From Loktanella sp. 3ANDIMAR09 (lineage in GTDB: Bacteria; Pseudomonadota; Alphaproteobacteria; Rhodobacterales; Rhodobacteraceae): a stretch of 64,000 nt of DNA. Below the pieces are notes generated by a model, which saw nothing but the letters and a program-made list of their open reading frames with translations, did not search any database and had not been told where the DNA came from. Of this stretch, positions 1 to 9,055 are shown in pieces. Position numbers and translations under genes: made by a program. Position 1 is the first letter of the stretch. Each line of letters opens with the position of its first letter. The stretch is taken from assembly GCF_001420005.1 (NCBI RefSeq), contig NZ_LJAK01000002.1:62001-126000 (forward strand), read 5' to 3'.

Positions 1-1
1 C

Positions 2-817
2 ATCACCATCTGCGAGGGCTACGGCCTGACAGAGGCCACTTGCCTTGTGTCGATCAACCCGCCTGCCGGCGAGAAAAAGGTCGGGTCCATCGGGATTCCC
101 TTCCCGCATACCAAGATCAAGATCATGTCCGTCGAAACCCACGAGGAATGCGCCACCGACGAGATCGGCGAAATCTGCGTGTCCAACCCGGGCGTGTTCA
201 GCGGCCACACCTACACCGAGGCGGACAAGAACAAGAACCTGTTCTACGCCGGTGAGACCGATCAGAACGAATACCTGCGGACGGGCGATCTGGGCCGCGT
301 CGATGCCGATGGCTATGTCTGGATCACGGGCCGGGCCAAGGATTTGATTATCCGTGGTGGCCACAACATCGATCCGGCCGAAATCGAAGAGGCGCTTGCC
401 GGTCATGACGCCGTGGCATTTTGCGGGGCCATCGGCCAGCCTGACAGCCACGCAGGCGAAATTCCCTGTGCCTACGTCGAACTGGTCGCGGGCGCATCGG
501 TCACCGAGTCCGAATTGCTGGACTATGCCAAATCAAAAATCCACGAACGTGCGGCCTATCCCAAGCACCTCGAGATTCTGGATGAACTGCCCAAGACCGC
601 AGTCGGCAAGATCTTCAAGCCGGACCTGCGCAAGCGGGCGATCACACGCGTGTTCGACGCAGCCCTGACCGACAAGGGCATCGCCGCACATGTGGAATCG
701 GTGACCGAGGACAAGAAGCTGGGACTGGTCGCGCATATCGCGACGAAATCCGCGTCCAAAGACGATATCGCGAAGGTGCTATCGGAATACACGGTCGCTT
801 GGGATATGGCAGAGTAA
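2..817 (+). CDS. acyl-CoA synthetase (AMP-binding), C-terminal part
   Basis: The reading frame is open from the left edge, so the N-terminus lies outside the window. About 271 residues remain. The first residues contain YGLTEAT, the adenylate-forming-enzyme motif that contacts AMP. Further on are the hinge region ITGRAKDLIIRGGHNI and the C-terminal PKTAVGKIFKPDLRKRA, whose Lys in GKI is the usual catalytic lysine of the thioester-forming conformation. The family activates a carboxylic acid to an acyl-AMP and transfers it to CoA. The chain length and substrate cannot be read from this part. About 50 residues follow the catalytic lysine, a longer tail than in many family members. Confidence 0.9.
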   Translation: MTICEGYGLTEATCLVSINPPAGEKKVGSIGIPFPHTKIKIMSVETHEECATDEIGEICVSNPGVFSGHTYTEADKNKNLFYAGETDQNEYLRTGDLGRVDADGYVWITGRAKDLIIRGGHNIDPAEIEEALAGHDAVAFCGAIGQPDSHAGEIPCAYVELVAGASVTESELLDYAKSKIHERAAYPKHLEILDELPKTAVGKIFKPDLRKRAITRVFDAALTDKGIAAHVESVTEDKKLGLVAHIATKSASKDDIAKVLSEYTVAWDMAE

Positions 818-868
818 TGTCAGGGGGCGGCGCCCAGCCGCCCCGATTCCCAACCGCAGGTCAGGCCC

Positions 869-1480
869 ATGTCCCGTTCTCGTTCCATCACCAGGTATTT
901 TCGTCGCGCGCTGTTGGGCGCCGGCATTGCCGTTGCCGGTCTGGCCTTAGCTGCCTGTAGCCCCGAGGATGTGGCCGCGCTGAACGCGCAGGTCGCCACC
1001 ACCCCAGAGGTCGCCCCTACGCCGCGCACGGGTGGCACACGTCAGGCGCAGTCATCCGGCGGGCTGACATCGCTGCTGTGCGGGGCCGGGTTGTGTACCG
1101 ATCGCAGACCGAAACCGCAGGGCAACCGCACCTATGTGATCGAAGGCGACGGCGGCGGGCAAATCATCAGCGCCGAGGCTGACCGCGAGATGCTGCGCCA
1201 ATGGGGTGGCCCGGTCGAAATCCGTTGGTACTGCAATTCGTCCTGCGTGATCTTTACCACGCTGCCCAATGCCTGCCTGGGACCGCATCTGAAAATCGGG
1301 TTTCACAGTGCCGATGTGAACCGCGGGTTTGTCGGCAACGAACAGATCGCCAAATATCTGCGCGGCGGGATCAAGGAACGTTTCCTGCGCGAATGGCAAT
1401 ATGTGCCCAATGACGATCTTTATACGATCCGGGCGCGGGACTATGCCCGGCTGGATCCGCAGGTGCGCATCTGCGACTAG
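869..1480 (+). CDS. predicted lipoprotein, ClpP-like periplasmic protein
   Basis: 203 aa. The N-terminus has arginines, a hydrophobic stretch and a lipobox LAAC with Cys30, so it is probably lipidated and exported. The C-terminal half contains EIRWYCNSSCVIF, then LPNAC and IGFHSA. This resembles COG3904-type periplasmic proteins with a ClpP-like fold, where a small residue cluster (S-x-C or S-A-C) sits near the active site. I infer the fold from this motif only. It follows the acyl-CoA synthetase by 51 bp. Its TAG stop shares the four bases CTAG with the stop of the opposite-strand regulator gene. Function unknown. Confidence 0.7.
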   Translation: MSRSRSITRYFRRALLGAGIAVAGLALAACSPEDVAALNAQVATTPEVAPTPRTGGTRQAQSSGGLTSLLCGAGLCTDRRPKPQGNRTYVIEGDGGGQIISAEADREMLRQWGGPVEIRWYCNSSCVIFTTLPNACLGPHLKIGFHSADVNRGFVGNEQIAKYLRGGIKERFLREWQYVPNDDLYTIRARDYARLDPQVRICD

Positions 1481-2037
1481 AACGTCGGCGGTGTGCAGGC
1501 GCTGATCACGACGCAATCCGCGTCTGACAGGTTGCGGAACCGGTGGGGCAGGCGGCTGTCGAACAGATAACCATCGCCTGTGCGCAGGATTTGCGTCTCG
1601 CCGTCGACCGTCACCTCGATTTCGCCACGCACGACGATGCCTGCTTCTTCTCCGGTATGTTGCAGGGCCTCGGGCCCGGTATCGGCACCGGGGGGATAGG
1701 TTTCGTGCAGGATTTGCAGGGCATGTTCCGCGGCCCGACCCAACTGGCGCAGGGACACATGGGGGCCGGGGGTGTCGTCCTGCGGCGCGATTTCGGTGAA
1801 CTGGTCGGCGGTATAGAAATGACGCGGCGGGCTGTCGTCCTCGAGCGGGGCGAAAAAGTCGCCCATCGACACCGGAAAGGCATCAAGAAGCGATTTCAGC
1901 GATGCCACCGACGGGGAGGTGCGATTCTTTTCGATCAACGAAATCGTCCCGTTCGTCAGCCCGGCCCGTGCGGCAAGTTCGCGTTGCGACAGGCCGTGTT
2001 TCTCGCGCAACTGGCGCAGCCTCTCACCGATGTCCAT
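1477..2037 (-). CDS. XRE-family regulator with cupin domain, PuuR-like
   Basis: 186 aa from the ATG at 2037, which is preceded by AGAAGG about 10 bases upstream; a longer reading from 2079 lacks such a site. Residues 4-60 form a helix-turn-helix (RLRQLREKHGLSQRELA, then TSPSVASLKSLLDAF). Residues about 110-178 form a cupin_2 domain with GEEAGIVVRGEIEV and LPHRFRNLS, ending in CTPPTF. Domain order, length and these segments resemble Escherichia coli PuuR, the repressor of the gamma-glutamylputrescine pathway. It is divergent from the aminotransferase operon and probably controls it; the 156-bp intergenic region holds a 20-bp-spaced direct repeat that could be its operator. Confidence 0.87.
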   Translation of the reverse strand: MDIGERLRQLREKHGLSQRELAARAGLTNGTISLIEKNRTSPSVASLKSLLDAFPVSMGDFFAPLEDDSPPRHFYTADQFTEIAPQDDTPGPHVSLRQLGRAAEHALQILHETYPPGADTGPEALQHTGEEAGIVVRGEIEVTVDGETQILRTGDGYLFDSRLPHRFRNLSDADCVVISACTPPTF

Positions 2038-2122
2038 TGATGCGAAATCCTTCTGTTTCCGACATCTCAATGCCTGCAAACGACCCCTGAAAACAAGGGT
2101 GTTCGTGCGCGGGGAATATCCG

Positions 2123-2160
2123 TTGACAAGTATATTAAACGGGTGTCAGTCATATTCAAC
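2123..2160 (+). promoter_or_regulatory. possible promoter and operator of the amine operon
   Basis: In the divergent intergenic region a TTGACA-like box (2123-2128) is followed by two near-identical 9-mers, ATATTAAAC (2132-2140) and ATATTCAAC (2152-2160). They start exactly 20 bp apart, about two helical turns, so both would lie on the same DNA face. TGACA (2124-2128) and TGTCA (2144-2148) also form a spaced inverted pair. No convincing -10 box at a standard distance is seen. Binding by the adjacent PuuR-like regulator is inferred from position. Confidence 0.4.
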
Positions 2161-2193
2161 ACAGCCTCCTCCAGCCCGCGAAAGGACCGTCGC

Positions 2194-3594
2194 ATGGCAC
2201 AGAAAAAGACGACGACGAAAGCACCCAAGAAGTCCGCCGTGAAACAGACGGAACCCCGCACCGATCTGAAGGTCGTGCGTGACATGCCGTTCGAGGCGCA
2301 TTCCAACGCCGAGCTGCTGAAACGGCGCGAGGCAGCGGTGCCGCGCGGTGTCGCCTCTGCTGCACCAGTCTTTGCCAGCTACGCCGAAAACGCCGAAGTC
2401 TGGGACGTCGAGGGCAACCGTTATATCGATTTCGTCGGCGGCATTGCCGTGCTGAACACGGGCCACCGCCACCCGCGCGTGGTTGCAGCCGCCAAGGCCC
2501 AAGAGGATCTGTACACCCACACCTCGTTCCAGGTGATGCCCTATGCGCCCTATGTGGAACTGGCCGAGCGTCTGAACGCTCTGGCCCCGGGTGATCACGC
2601 GAAAAAGACGCTGTTGGTCACCACGGGTGCCGAGGCCGTCGAGAACGCGGTGAAAATCGCGCGTGCGGCCACAGGGCGTCCGGGTGTCATCGCATTCACC
2701 GGTGGCTATCATGGACGCACGTTGCTGACGCTGGGCATGACCGGCAAGATCAGCCCCTACAAAAAGGACGTGGGTCCATTCCCGTCCGATATTTACCGCG
2801 CGCCGTTCCCCAGCGCACGTGACGGGATCACCGTGCAGGACGCGCTGACCGGCCTGCGCAACCTGATGCTGACCGATGCGCAGCCGGAACGGATTGCCTG
2901 TATCATCATCGAACCCGTGCTGGGCGAAGGTGGCTACGTGCCGGTGCCGTCCGACATGATGCAGGCGCTGCGGGCCCTGTGCGACCAGCATGGCATCATG
3001 CTGATTGCGGATGAAATTCAGGCAGGCTTTGGCCGTACCGGCAAATGGTTCGCCATCGAACATTCCGGTGTCGTGCCCGATCTGATCACAGTGGCGAAAT
3101 CGCTGGCCGGTGGCTATCCGATTTCAGGCGTCATCGGCCGGGCCGAGGTGATGGATGCGATGATCCCCGGCGGTCTGGGGGGCACCTATGGCGGCAACCC
3201 GGTCGCATGTGCGGCGGCGCTGGCCGCCATCGACGTGATCGAAGAAGAAGGCCTGCTGGATCGTTCCACCGTGATGGGCGAACATTTCAAAACCCGTTTC
3301 GCCGAAATCGGCGCACGGTCTGCTCCCTACCGGATGTGGGACATCCGTGGGCTGGGCGGGATGGTCGCCGTTGAATTCGTCACCGATTTCGCCACGGCAA
3401 CCCCAGATGCGGACTTGACGAAACGCGTTGTCGCCCATGCGCTGAAACGTGGTCTGGTGCTGCTGTCCTGCGGTCTGCATGGCAACGCGCTGCGCATCAT
3501 GACCCCGCTGACGGCATCCGATGCGATCATCGAAGAGGGTCTGGCGATCTTTGAAGAGGCGCTTCAGGCGGCGGTTGCCGAACAGCACGCCTGA
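2194..3594 (+). CDS. class III aminotransferase (GabT/PuuE-like)
   Basis: 466 aa from the ATG at 2194, preceded by AAAGGA at good distance; an in-frame ATG at 2143 would overlap the putative operator. The PLP-enzyme features are clear: [15 protein letters not shown] (phosphate-binding region), [23 protein letters not shown] (cofactor Asp) and [11 protein letters not shown] with Lys302 as Schiff-base lysine, then GGTYGGNP. These match 4-aminobutyrate and related omega-aminotransferases, which move an amino group from an amine or omega-amino acid to 2-oxoglutarate or pyruvate. The first about 25 residues are an unusual lysine/threonine-rich extension. It is first in the operon behind the PuuR-like regulator, which suggests a terminal amine or aminobutyrate substrate. 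Confidence 0.9.
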   Translation: MAQKKTTTKAPKKSAVKQTEPRTDLKVVRDMPFEAHSNAELLKRREAAVPRGVASAAPVFASYAENAEVWDVEGNRYIDFVGGIAVLNTGHRHPRVVAAAKAQEDLYTHTSFQVMPYAPYVELAERLNALAPGDHAKKTLLVTTGAEAVENAVKIARAATGRPGVIAFTGGYHGRTLLTLGMTGKISPYKKDVGPFPSDIYRAPFPSARDGITVQDALTGLRNLMLTDAQPERIACIIIEPVLGEGGYVPVPSDMMQALRALCDQHGIMLIADEIQAGFGRTGKWFAIEHSGVVPDLITVAKSLAGGYPISGVIGRAEVMDAMIPGGLGGTYGGNPVACAAALAAIDVIEEEGLLDRSTVMGEHFKTRFAEIGARSAPYRMWDIRGLGGMVAVEFVTDFATATPDADLTKRVVAHALKRGLVLLSCGLHGNALRIMTPLTASDAIIEEGLAIFEEALQAAVAEQHA

Positions 3595-3622
3595 CCAAAG
3601 GCGCCATTTGACACGACGGACA

Positions 3623-3647
3623 GGGGCGGATCGGCGTGATCCGCCCC
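3623..3647 (+). terminator. strong hairpin after the aminotransferase gene
   Basis: A perfect 10-bp stem GGGGCGGATC / GATCCGCCCC with a 5-nt loop lies 29 bp after the aminotransferase stop. Only TT follows, so it may be an attenuator or mRNA-stabilising hairpin, not a full intrinsic terminator. Confidence 0.55.
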
Positions 3648-3734
3648 CTTGTGATTGGCTATCCGGTTTAAGTTTCCGCGTTGTCCCTGTATGGCGGGGG
3701 ATGAACGCATTCCGCGTCTCCAAAGAGAATAGAC

Positions 3735-4709
3735 ATGACACCTTTCGCAATCGCGGGCGTGCAAATGTACGTCCAAGCCCTGCAACCGAACGTCGAAGGC
3801 ATGATCCAGCGCCTCGATGTGCTGATGGCGCGCTTTCCCTGGACCCAGATGGTCCTGTTTTCCGAACTCTCGCCTTTTGGTCCGTTGGACAAATTCGCCC
3901 AGCCGCTGGAAAACGACACGATCAAACGGTTCTGCGAGGCCGCGCGCAAGCATCGGGTCTGGCTGATCCCAGGTTCGATGTTCATCCGTCACGAGGACGG
4001 CCGTATCCTGAACACGTCATTCGTCATCGACCCCGATGGCAATGTGATCCGCCAATACGCCAAGATGTTTCCGTTCCGCCCCTACGAGGCGGGCATTTCG
4101 GCAGGCACCGAATTCTGCGTGTTCGACGTACCAGAAGTGGGCCGTTTCGGCCTGTCGATCTGCTATGACATGTGGTTTCCGGAAACCACGCGCCAGCTGA
4201 CATCTCAGGGCGTCGAGGTGCTGTTGCACCCTGTGCTGACGGGCACCACCGACCGTGACGCCGAGCTGGCCATCGCCCGTGCGACGGCGGCGCAATTCCA
4301 GTGCTACGTTGTCGACGTGAACGGTCTGGGATCCGGCGGGATCGGCAAATCCTGCTTTGTCGATCCGACGTCGATGGTCCTGCACCAGTCTGGCGGCCAA
4401 GAGGACATGTTCCCCATCGAGGTCGATTTCGACATGGTGCGGCGCCAGCGTGAAACCGGGATGAAGGGTCTTGGTCAGGTTCTCAAATCCTTCCGGGATC
4501 GGGACGTTGATTTTGACGTTTATGACCGTGCATCGGGTCGGGACGAGTTCCTCAAGACCTTGGGACCGCTGGAGATTCCGCATCAAGGTACACGTGCGGG
4601 TCTGCACGTCGATCCGGTCAGCGAGGCCGATGTGCCCCTTGAACTTGATGGTCCGGCGCTAGGTGTTGCAGGCGGGCCGTTGCTGCACCATGGTGTAAAG
4701 GGCCAGTAG
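3735..4709 (+). CDS. carbon-nitrogen hydrolase (nitrilase superfamily amidase)
   Basis: 324 aa. The catalytic triad of the superfamily is visible: Glu44 in LFSELSPFG, Lys110 in QYAKMFPFRPYE and Cys143 in GLSICYDMWFPE. Members hydrolyse amides or N-carbamoyl groups, or less often transfer acyl groups; substrates here cannot be fixed from sequence. In polyamine pathways relatives include N-carbamoylputrescine amidase and agmatine-pathway enzymes, so a role in hydrolysing an acylated amine is plausible in this operon. The ATG at 3735 has AAAGAGA about 8 bases upstream. It lies 140 bp after the aminotransferase and 72 bp before the decarboxylase. Confidence 0.85.
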   Translation: MTPFAIAGVQMYVQALQPNVEGMIQRLDVLMARFPWTQMVLFSELSPFGPLDKFAQPLENDTIKRFCEAARKHRVWLIPGSMFIRHEDGRILNTSFVIDPDGNVIRQYAKMFPFRPYEAGISAGTEFCVFDVPEVGRFGLSICYDMWFPETTRQLTSQGVEVLLHPVLTGTTDRDAELAIARATAAQFQCYVVDVNGLGSGGIGKSCFVDPTSMVLHQSGGQEDMFPIEVDFDMVRRQRETGMKGLGQVLKSFRDRDVDFDVYDRASGRDEFLKTLGPLEIPHQGTRAGLHVDPVSEADVPLELDGPALGVAGGPLLHHGVKGQ

Positions 4710-4718
4710 CGCCTTATG

Positions 4719-4742
4719 CGCTGCCGGTGCGCCGGCAGCGCC
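4719..4742 (+). repeat. perfect palindromic hairpin between operon genes
   Basis: GCGCTGCCGG and its exact complement are separated by 4 bases, just after the amidase stop. There is no T-run. It could be a processing or stability hairpin that sets different expression of the flanking genes. Confidence 0.5.
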
Positions 4743-4781
4743 ATTTCCGGCGTCCCGCCACAAAGAGATGAGGACAGACCG

Positions 4782-7577
4782 ATGAATTCTGTGACAGAGT
4801 ATTATTCCGCCACCCAGCTGCGGTCAGACCGCTGGAGTGCGCTACGGGATGTCACAGCCCAGCTGGCCCGCGAAGCACCGGCCAAGATTTCCCCGACACT
4901 GCGCAGCCGCGCTGACGAATTGTTCGAACAGCTTGCCGAGATCGAGGCCTACTGGGCCTTTCCGGGCATGCAGGATTTCGATCACATGCGCCGCCAGTTC
5001 AGTCACAACAGCTTTGCCGAACTGGCATTCGCGGTGCACCGGGTGGCGCGCGCGCTGACCACCGGTGCCTATCGTCGCCGCCATATTCCACTCGATCAGG
5101 CCGAGGCGGACGACCGCGAGGAACACGACGACGAGGCGCTGCTCAGCCCCGAGATGCGCGCAATGACCAAGCCCTATTTCGAGGTGCTGATCGTCGACGA
5201 GGTGAACGATCAGCAGGAACGCTGGCTGAAATCGAACGTCCATTCGATGCGCCGTCATGAGGATTCGTTCATCTACGAGGCCGTTGTCGTCCCCTCGGTC
5301 GAGGACGCGCTGATTGCCGCGCTGTTTAACCACAATATCCAAGCCGTGGTCGTGCGGCCCGGCGTCACGCTGCGGTCGCGTCAGGATCATCCGATCCTTG
5401 GCCGGTTTCTACAGGGTATTGCCAATATCGACCATCTGGACGGTCTGGAACCCGTGGATTTCGGTCCTGCACTTTGCCGCCTGCTGGACGACATCCGCCC
5501 GGAACTGGACGCCTATCTGGTCACCGAACGGTCGGTCGAGGCCGTGGCAGGCACCGATCTGGGCAATTGTCGCCGGGTTTTCTATAACCAAGAGGACTTT
5601 GTCGAACTGCACCTGAACATTCTGCGCGGTGTGCAGGCACGTTATCGGACGCCCTTTTTCACGGCGTTGACCGAATATTCCAAACAGCCGACAGGCGTGT
5701 TTCACGCCATGCCGATCAGCCGGGGCAAATCGATCACCCGGTCGCATTGGATTCAGGACATGGGTGCTTTTTACGGGCCCAACATCTTTCTGGCCGAAAC
5801 CTCTGCCACGTCGGGCGGGCTGGACAGCCTGCTGGAACCCAACGGCACGATCAAGGAGGCGCAGGAACTGGCCGCGCGTGCCTTTGGATCGAAACAGACG
5901 TTTTTTGCCACCAACGGCACCTCGACCTGCAACAAGATCGTCGTTCAGGCGCTGATCAAGCCCGACGATATCGTGCTGGTGGACCGCGATTGCCACAAAT
6001 CGCACCACTACGGTCTGGTGCTGGCGGGGGCGCAGGTCTGCTACCTGGATAGCTATCCGCTGAATGAATATTCGATGTACGGTGCCGTGCCGCTGCGCGA
6101 GATCAAGAAACAGCTGCTGGAACTCAAGGCTGCGGGCAAGCTGGACCGCGTGCGGATGCTCTTGCTGACCAACTGCACCTTCGACGGCATCGTCTACAAC
6201 GTCGAACGCGTGATGGAAGAATGTCTGGCGATCAAGCCGGACCTGATTTTCCTGTGGGACGAGGCGTGGTTTGCCTTTGCCCGGTTCAATCCGACCTACC
6301 GCAAACGGACGGGCATGCGCGCCGCGAACAAGATGCGCGCAAGGTTCAAGACCGACGCTCACGCGCAGGCCTATGCGGCACAGCAGGAACTGCTGGTGGA
6401 TGCCACCGACGAGGATCTGCTGAACACGCGGCTGGTCGCGTCTCCGCAGGCCCGCGTGCGGGTCTATACGACGCAATCGACGCACAAGACGCTGACATCC
6501 CTGCGGCAGGGGTCGATGATCCACGTCAATGACAGCGATTTCAAAGGCGAAGTCGAGCAGGCCTTTCATGAGGCCTACATGACCCATACCTCGACCTCGC
6601 CCAACTACCAGATCATCGCGTCCCTTGATGTGGGCCGACGTCAGGTCGAACTGGAAGGTTTCGAATTCGTCCAGCGTCAGCTGGAGGCCGCGATGGCGAT
6701 GCGCCGCGCGATTTCCACGCATCCGCTGTTGATGAAATACTTCAAGGTGCTGACCGTCGCGGACATGATCCCCGAGGATTACCGCGAAAGCGGGACAGAG
6801 ATGTATTATGACCCCGACCGGGGGTGGGTCGATATTCTGGATGCCTGGCAGAACGATGAATTCGTGCTGGATGCCACCCGCGTGACGCTGGCCGTCGGCG
6901 GCACCGGCTGGGACGGGGACACGTTCAAGACCAAGATCCTGATGGACAAATACGGCATCCAGATCAACAAGACGTCGCGCAATTCCGTGCTGTTCATGAC
7001 GAATATCGGCACGACCCGCAGTTCGGTCGCTTATCTGATCGAAGTGCTGGTCGAGATCGCCAAATCACTGGACGATCTGCTGGACGATGCATCCAAGATG
7101 GAAAAACTGGGGTTCGAGCGCCGTGTCGCCAATCTGACGCTGAACTATCCGCCGCTGCCTGATTTCAGCCGGTTCCACGATGCCTTCCGGGACGATCTGG
7201 ACTCGCCCGAAGGTGACATTCGTTCGGCCTATTATCTGGCCTATGACGAACAGTCCTGTGATTACATGGACCTGGATGGCACGCTGTATAACGCGCTGGA
7301 GGACGGACAAGAGGTCGTATCCGCCAGTTTCATCATTCCCTATCCACCCGGTTTCCCGATCCTGGTGCCCGGGCAGGTCATCAGCCGCGAAATTCTGGCG
7401 TTCATGCGGGCGCTGGATGTGAACGAAATTCATGGCTACCGCGCTGATCTGGGACTACGGGTTTTCACCCCCGAGGCGCTGGCCGAGGTTGCAGGCAAAC
7501 GCAACCGACCCCTGCGCAAAGCCGTGGCCAAGCCAAAAACCAAGCCGAAATCCGACACGAAAACCGCTGCCGAATAA
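4782..7577 (+). CDS. Orn/Lys/Arg-type decarboxylase (fold type I PLP), long form
   Basis: 931 aa from the ATG at 4782, which has AGGA 9 bases upstream. An in-frame ATG at 4716 would translate through the palindrome and is less likely. Typical segments of the bacterial basic-amino-acid decarboxylases are present: SLLEPNGTIKEAQELAA, FFATNGTSTCNKI, VDRDCHKSHHYGLVLAG, LWDEAWFAFARF, and STHKTLTSLRQGS with Lys569 as PLP lysine. The reaction removes CO2 from ornithine, lysine or arginine to give a diamine or agmatine; which substrate is used cannot be read by eye. At 931 aa it is longer than the usual 710-760 aa. The last about 20 residues are Lys/Pro-rich. It is 15 bp upstream of the ATP-grasp gene. 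Confidence 0.88.
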   Translation: MNSVTEYYSATQLRSDRWSALRDVTAQLAREAPAKISPTLRSRADELFEQLAEIEAYWAFPGMQDFDHMRRQFSHNSFAELAFAVHRVARALTTGAYRRRHIPLDQAEADDREEHDDEALLSPEMRAMTKPYFEVLIVDEVNDQQERWLKSNVHSMRRHEDSFIYEAVVVPSVEDALIAALFNHNIQAVVVRPGVTLRSRQDHPILGRFLQGIANIDHLDGLEPVDFGPALCRLLDDIRPELDAYLVTERSVEAVAGTDLGNCRRVFYNQEDFVELHLNILRGVQARYRTPFFTALTEYSKQPTGVFHAMPISRGKSITRSHWIQDMGAFYGPNIFLAETSATSGGLDSLLEPNGTIKEAQELAARAFGSKQTFFATNGTSTCNKIVVQALIKPDDIVLVDRDCHKSHHYGLVLAGAQVCYLDSYPLNEYSMYGAVPLREIKKQLLELKAAGKLDRVRMLLLTNCTFDGIVYNVERVMEECLAIKPDLIFLWDEAWFAFARFNPTYRKRTGMRAANKMRARFKTDAHAQAYAAQQELLVDATDEDLLNTRLVASPQARVRVYTTQSTHKTLTSLRQGSMIHVNDSDFKGEVEQAFHEAYMTHTSTSPNYQIIASLDVGRRQVELEGFEFVQRQLEAAMAMRRAISTHPLLMKYFKVLTVADMIPEDYRESGTEMYYDPDRGWVDILDAWQNDEFVLDATRVTLAVGGTGWDGDTFKTKILMDKYGIQINKTSRNSVLFMTNIGTTRSSVAYLIEVLVEIAKSLDDLLDDASKMEKLGFERRVANLTLNYPPLPDFSRFHDAFRDDLDSPEGDIRSAYYLAYDEQSCDYMDLDGTLYNALEDGQEVVSASFIIPYPPGFPILVPGQVISREILAFMRALDVNEIHGYRADLGLRVFTPEALAEVAGKRNRPLRKAVAKPKTKPKSDTKTAAE

Positions 7578-7592
7578 GCAAAGGAAGACCAG

Positions 7593-9053
7593 ATGCCCAA
7601 AGCCGTACTTCAGAATATCTCGGATATCCGGCGGTTCTTTCACCGAAACGAAGAACCTGTCTACTTTGTCTCGGCGACCAACTTCAATCTGTTGGGCCTG
7701 GACGAATGGGTCAAGAATTTCAAATATATCACCTATATCGACTGCTACGAGGGCAAGCATCCCAACGTGTTCTGCCCGTCCGAGCAGCCGCACGCCGAAT
7801 TCCAGTCCATCGAGGACATCAACAACTACCTGCTGCAACACAAGGAAGTCATTGATTTCGTCAAACGGCGCGGCGGCAAACCCAAGTTCGTGTTCCTGAT
7901 GTTCGACGCGGAAACCGAACGTCTGGTTAAGGAACTGGGCGGCGAGGTCTGGTTCCCCAAGGCCAAGCTGCGTCAGTCGATGGACAACAAGATCGAAACC
8001 GTCCGCATCGGCAACAAGGCCGGTGTTCCGTCGGTGCCGAACACGCTGGCCGAGGTGAAATCCTACGAGGACCTGCGCGCGACATGCGAAAAGGCGGGGC
8101 TGGGCCATGATCTGGTGCTGCAATCCGCCTTTGGCGACAGTGGGCACACGACGTTTTTCATCAAGACCGAAGAAGATTTCCGGCGCCACGAGCACGAGAT
8201 CGTGGGCGAGGGCGAAATCAAGATCATGAAACGGATCGACTGCCGGGGGTCCGCGATCGAGGCCTGTGCCACGTCGCAAGGGACGATCGTCGGCCCCTTG
8301 ATGACCGAACTGGTGGGTTTCAAGGATCTGACACCCTATCGCGGTGGCTGGTGCGGCAATGAAATTCTGGCCACGGCCTTCCCGCCCAAGGTCCGTGCCA
8401 AGGCGCGTGATCTGACGTTCAAATTCGGTGAGCAGCTCCGCAAGGAGGGCTATCGCGGTTATTTCGAGCTGGATTTCCTGATCGACAAGAAAACCGGCGA
8501 TCTGTGGTTGGGCGAGTTGAACCCGCGTATCACTGGCGCGTCGTCGATGACCAATCACGCGGCCTTCGCCCATGCGGATGCGCCGCTGTTCCTGTTTCAC
8601 TTGCTGGAATTCAGCCGCAAGAAATTCAATCTGGACGTGGATGAATTGAACGCGCGCTGGTCGGACCCCGACATGATCGACGGCTGGAGCCAGATGGTCA
8701 TCAAGCACACCGAGGACAGTGTCGATATCTGCGAAACCGTGCCGGAAACCGGGATCTACAAGATGACCGAGGACGGGCGCGTGATCTTTGACCGGTTTGA
8801 CTATCACCGTCGCGCGGTTGAATCGGAAAACGAATGCTTCTTTTTGCGCATTCTTCAGCCCGGTGATTACCGCTACGAGGGTGTCGATATCGGTATTCTG
8901 GTGACGCGCGGCCGGTCGATGACGAAAAACTTCATGCTGAACGAACGCGCGAAAAAGTGGATTCACGGCATCAAGAAAGAGGTGACTGGCAAGCCATTGC
9001 CTGTCGCAGCAGCCGGACCTGCGATGGCCGATCCCGTGTTCAAGATCATGTAA
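7593..9053 (+). CDS. ATP-grasp domain ligase (biotin-carboxylase-like)
   Basis: 486 aa. AAAGGAAG precedes the ATG at 7593. The first about 120 residues look like a pre-ATP-grasp domain. The ATP-grasp core includes LVLQSAFGDSGHTTF (nucleotide-binding loop), EIKIMKRIDCRG, and GYFELDFLIDKKTGDLWLGELNPRITGAS, whose Asp, Glu and Asn fit the metal-binding residues. No biotinyl or carboxyltransferase domain is attached. Proteins of this kind often join a carboxylate to an amine through an acyl phosphate. It lies between the decarboxylase and a C45 hydrolase, so it may conjugate the amine produced by the decarboxylase. That role is inference. Confidence 0.8.
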   Translation: MPKAVLQNISDIRRFFHRNEEPVYFVSATNFNLLGLDEWVKNFKYITYIDCYEGKHPNVFCPSEQPHAEFQSIEDINNYLLQHKEVIDFVKRRGGKPKFVFLMFDAETERLVKELGGEVWFPKAKLRQSMDNKIETVRIGNKAGVPSVPNTLAEVKSYEDLRATCEKAGLGHDLVLQSAFGDSGHTTFFIKTEEDFRRHEHEIVGEGEIKIMKRIDCRGSAIEACATSQGTIVGPLMTELVGFKDLTPYRGGWCGNEILATAFPPKVRAKARDLTFKFGEQLRKEGYRGYFELDFLIDKKTGDLWLGELNPRITGASSMTNHAAFAHADAPLFLFHLLEFSRKKFNLDVDELNARWSDPDMIDGWSQMVIKHTEDSVDICETVPETGIYKMTEDGRVIFDRFDYHRRAVESENECFFLRILQPGDYRYEGVDIGILVTRGRSMTKNFMLNERAKKWIHGIKKEVTGKPLPVAAAGPAMADPVFKIM

Positions 9054-9055
9054 TC

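Noticed and set aside
5409-6722. 437-residue minus-strand frame opposite the decarboxylase
   Set aside because: No recognisable motif and entirely within a well-supported gene; long antisense frames are normal at this base composition.
7455-8966. 503-residue minus-strand frame opposite the ATP-grasp gene
   Set aside because: Same reason: it mirrors codon bias of a clear coding gene and has no family features.
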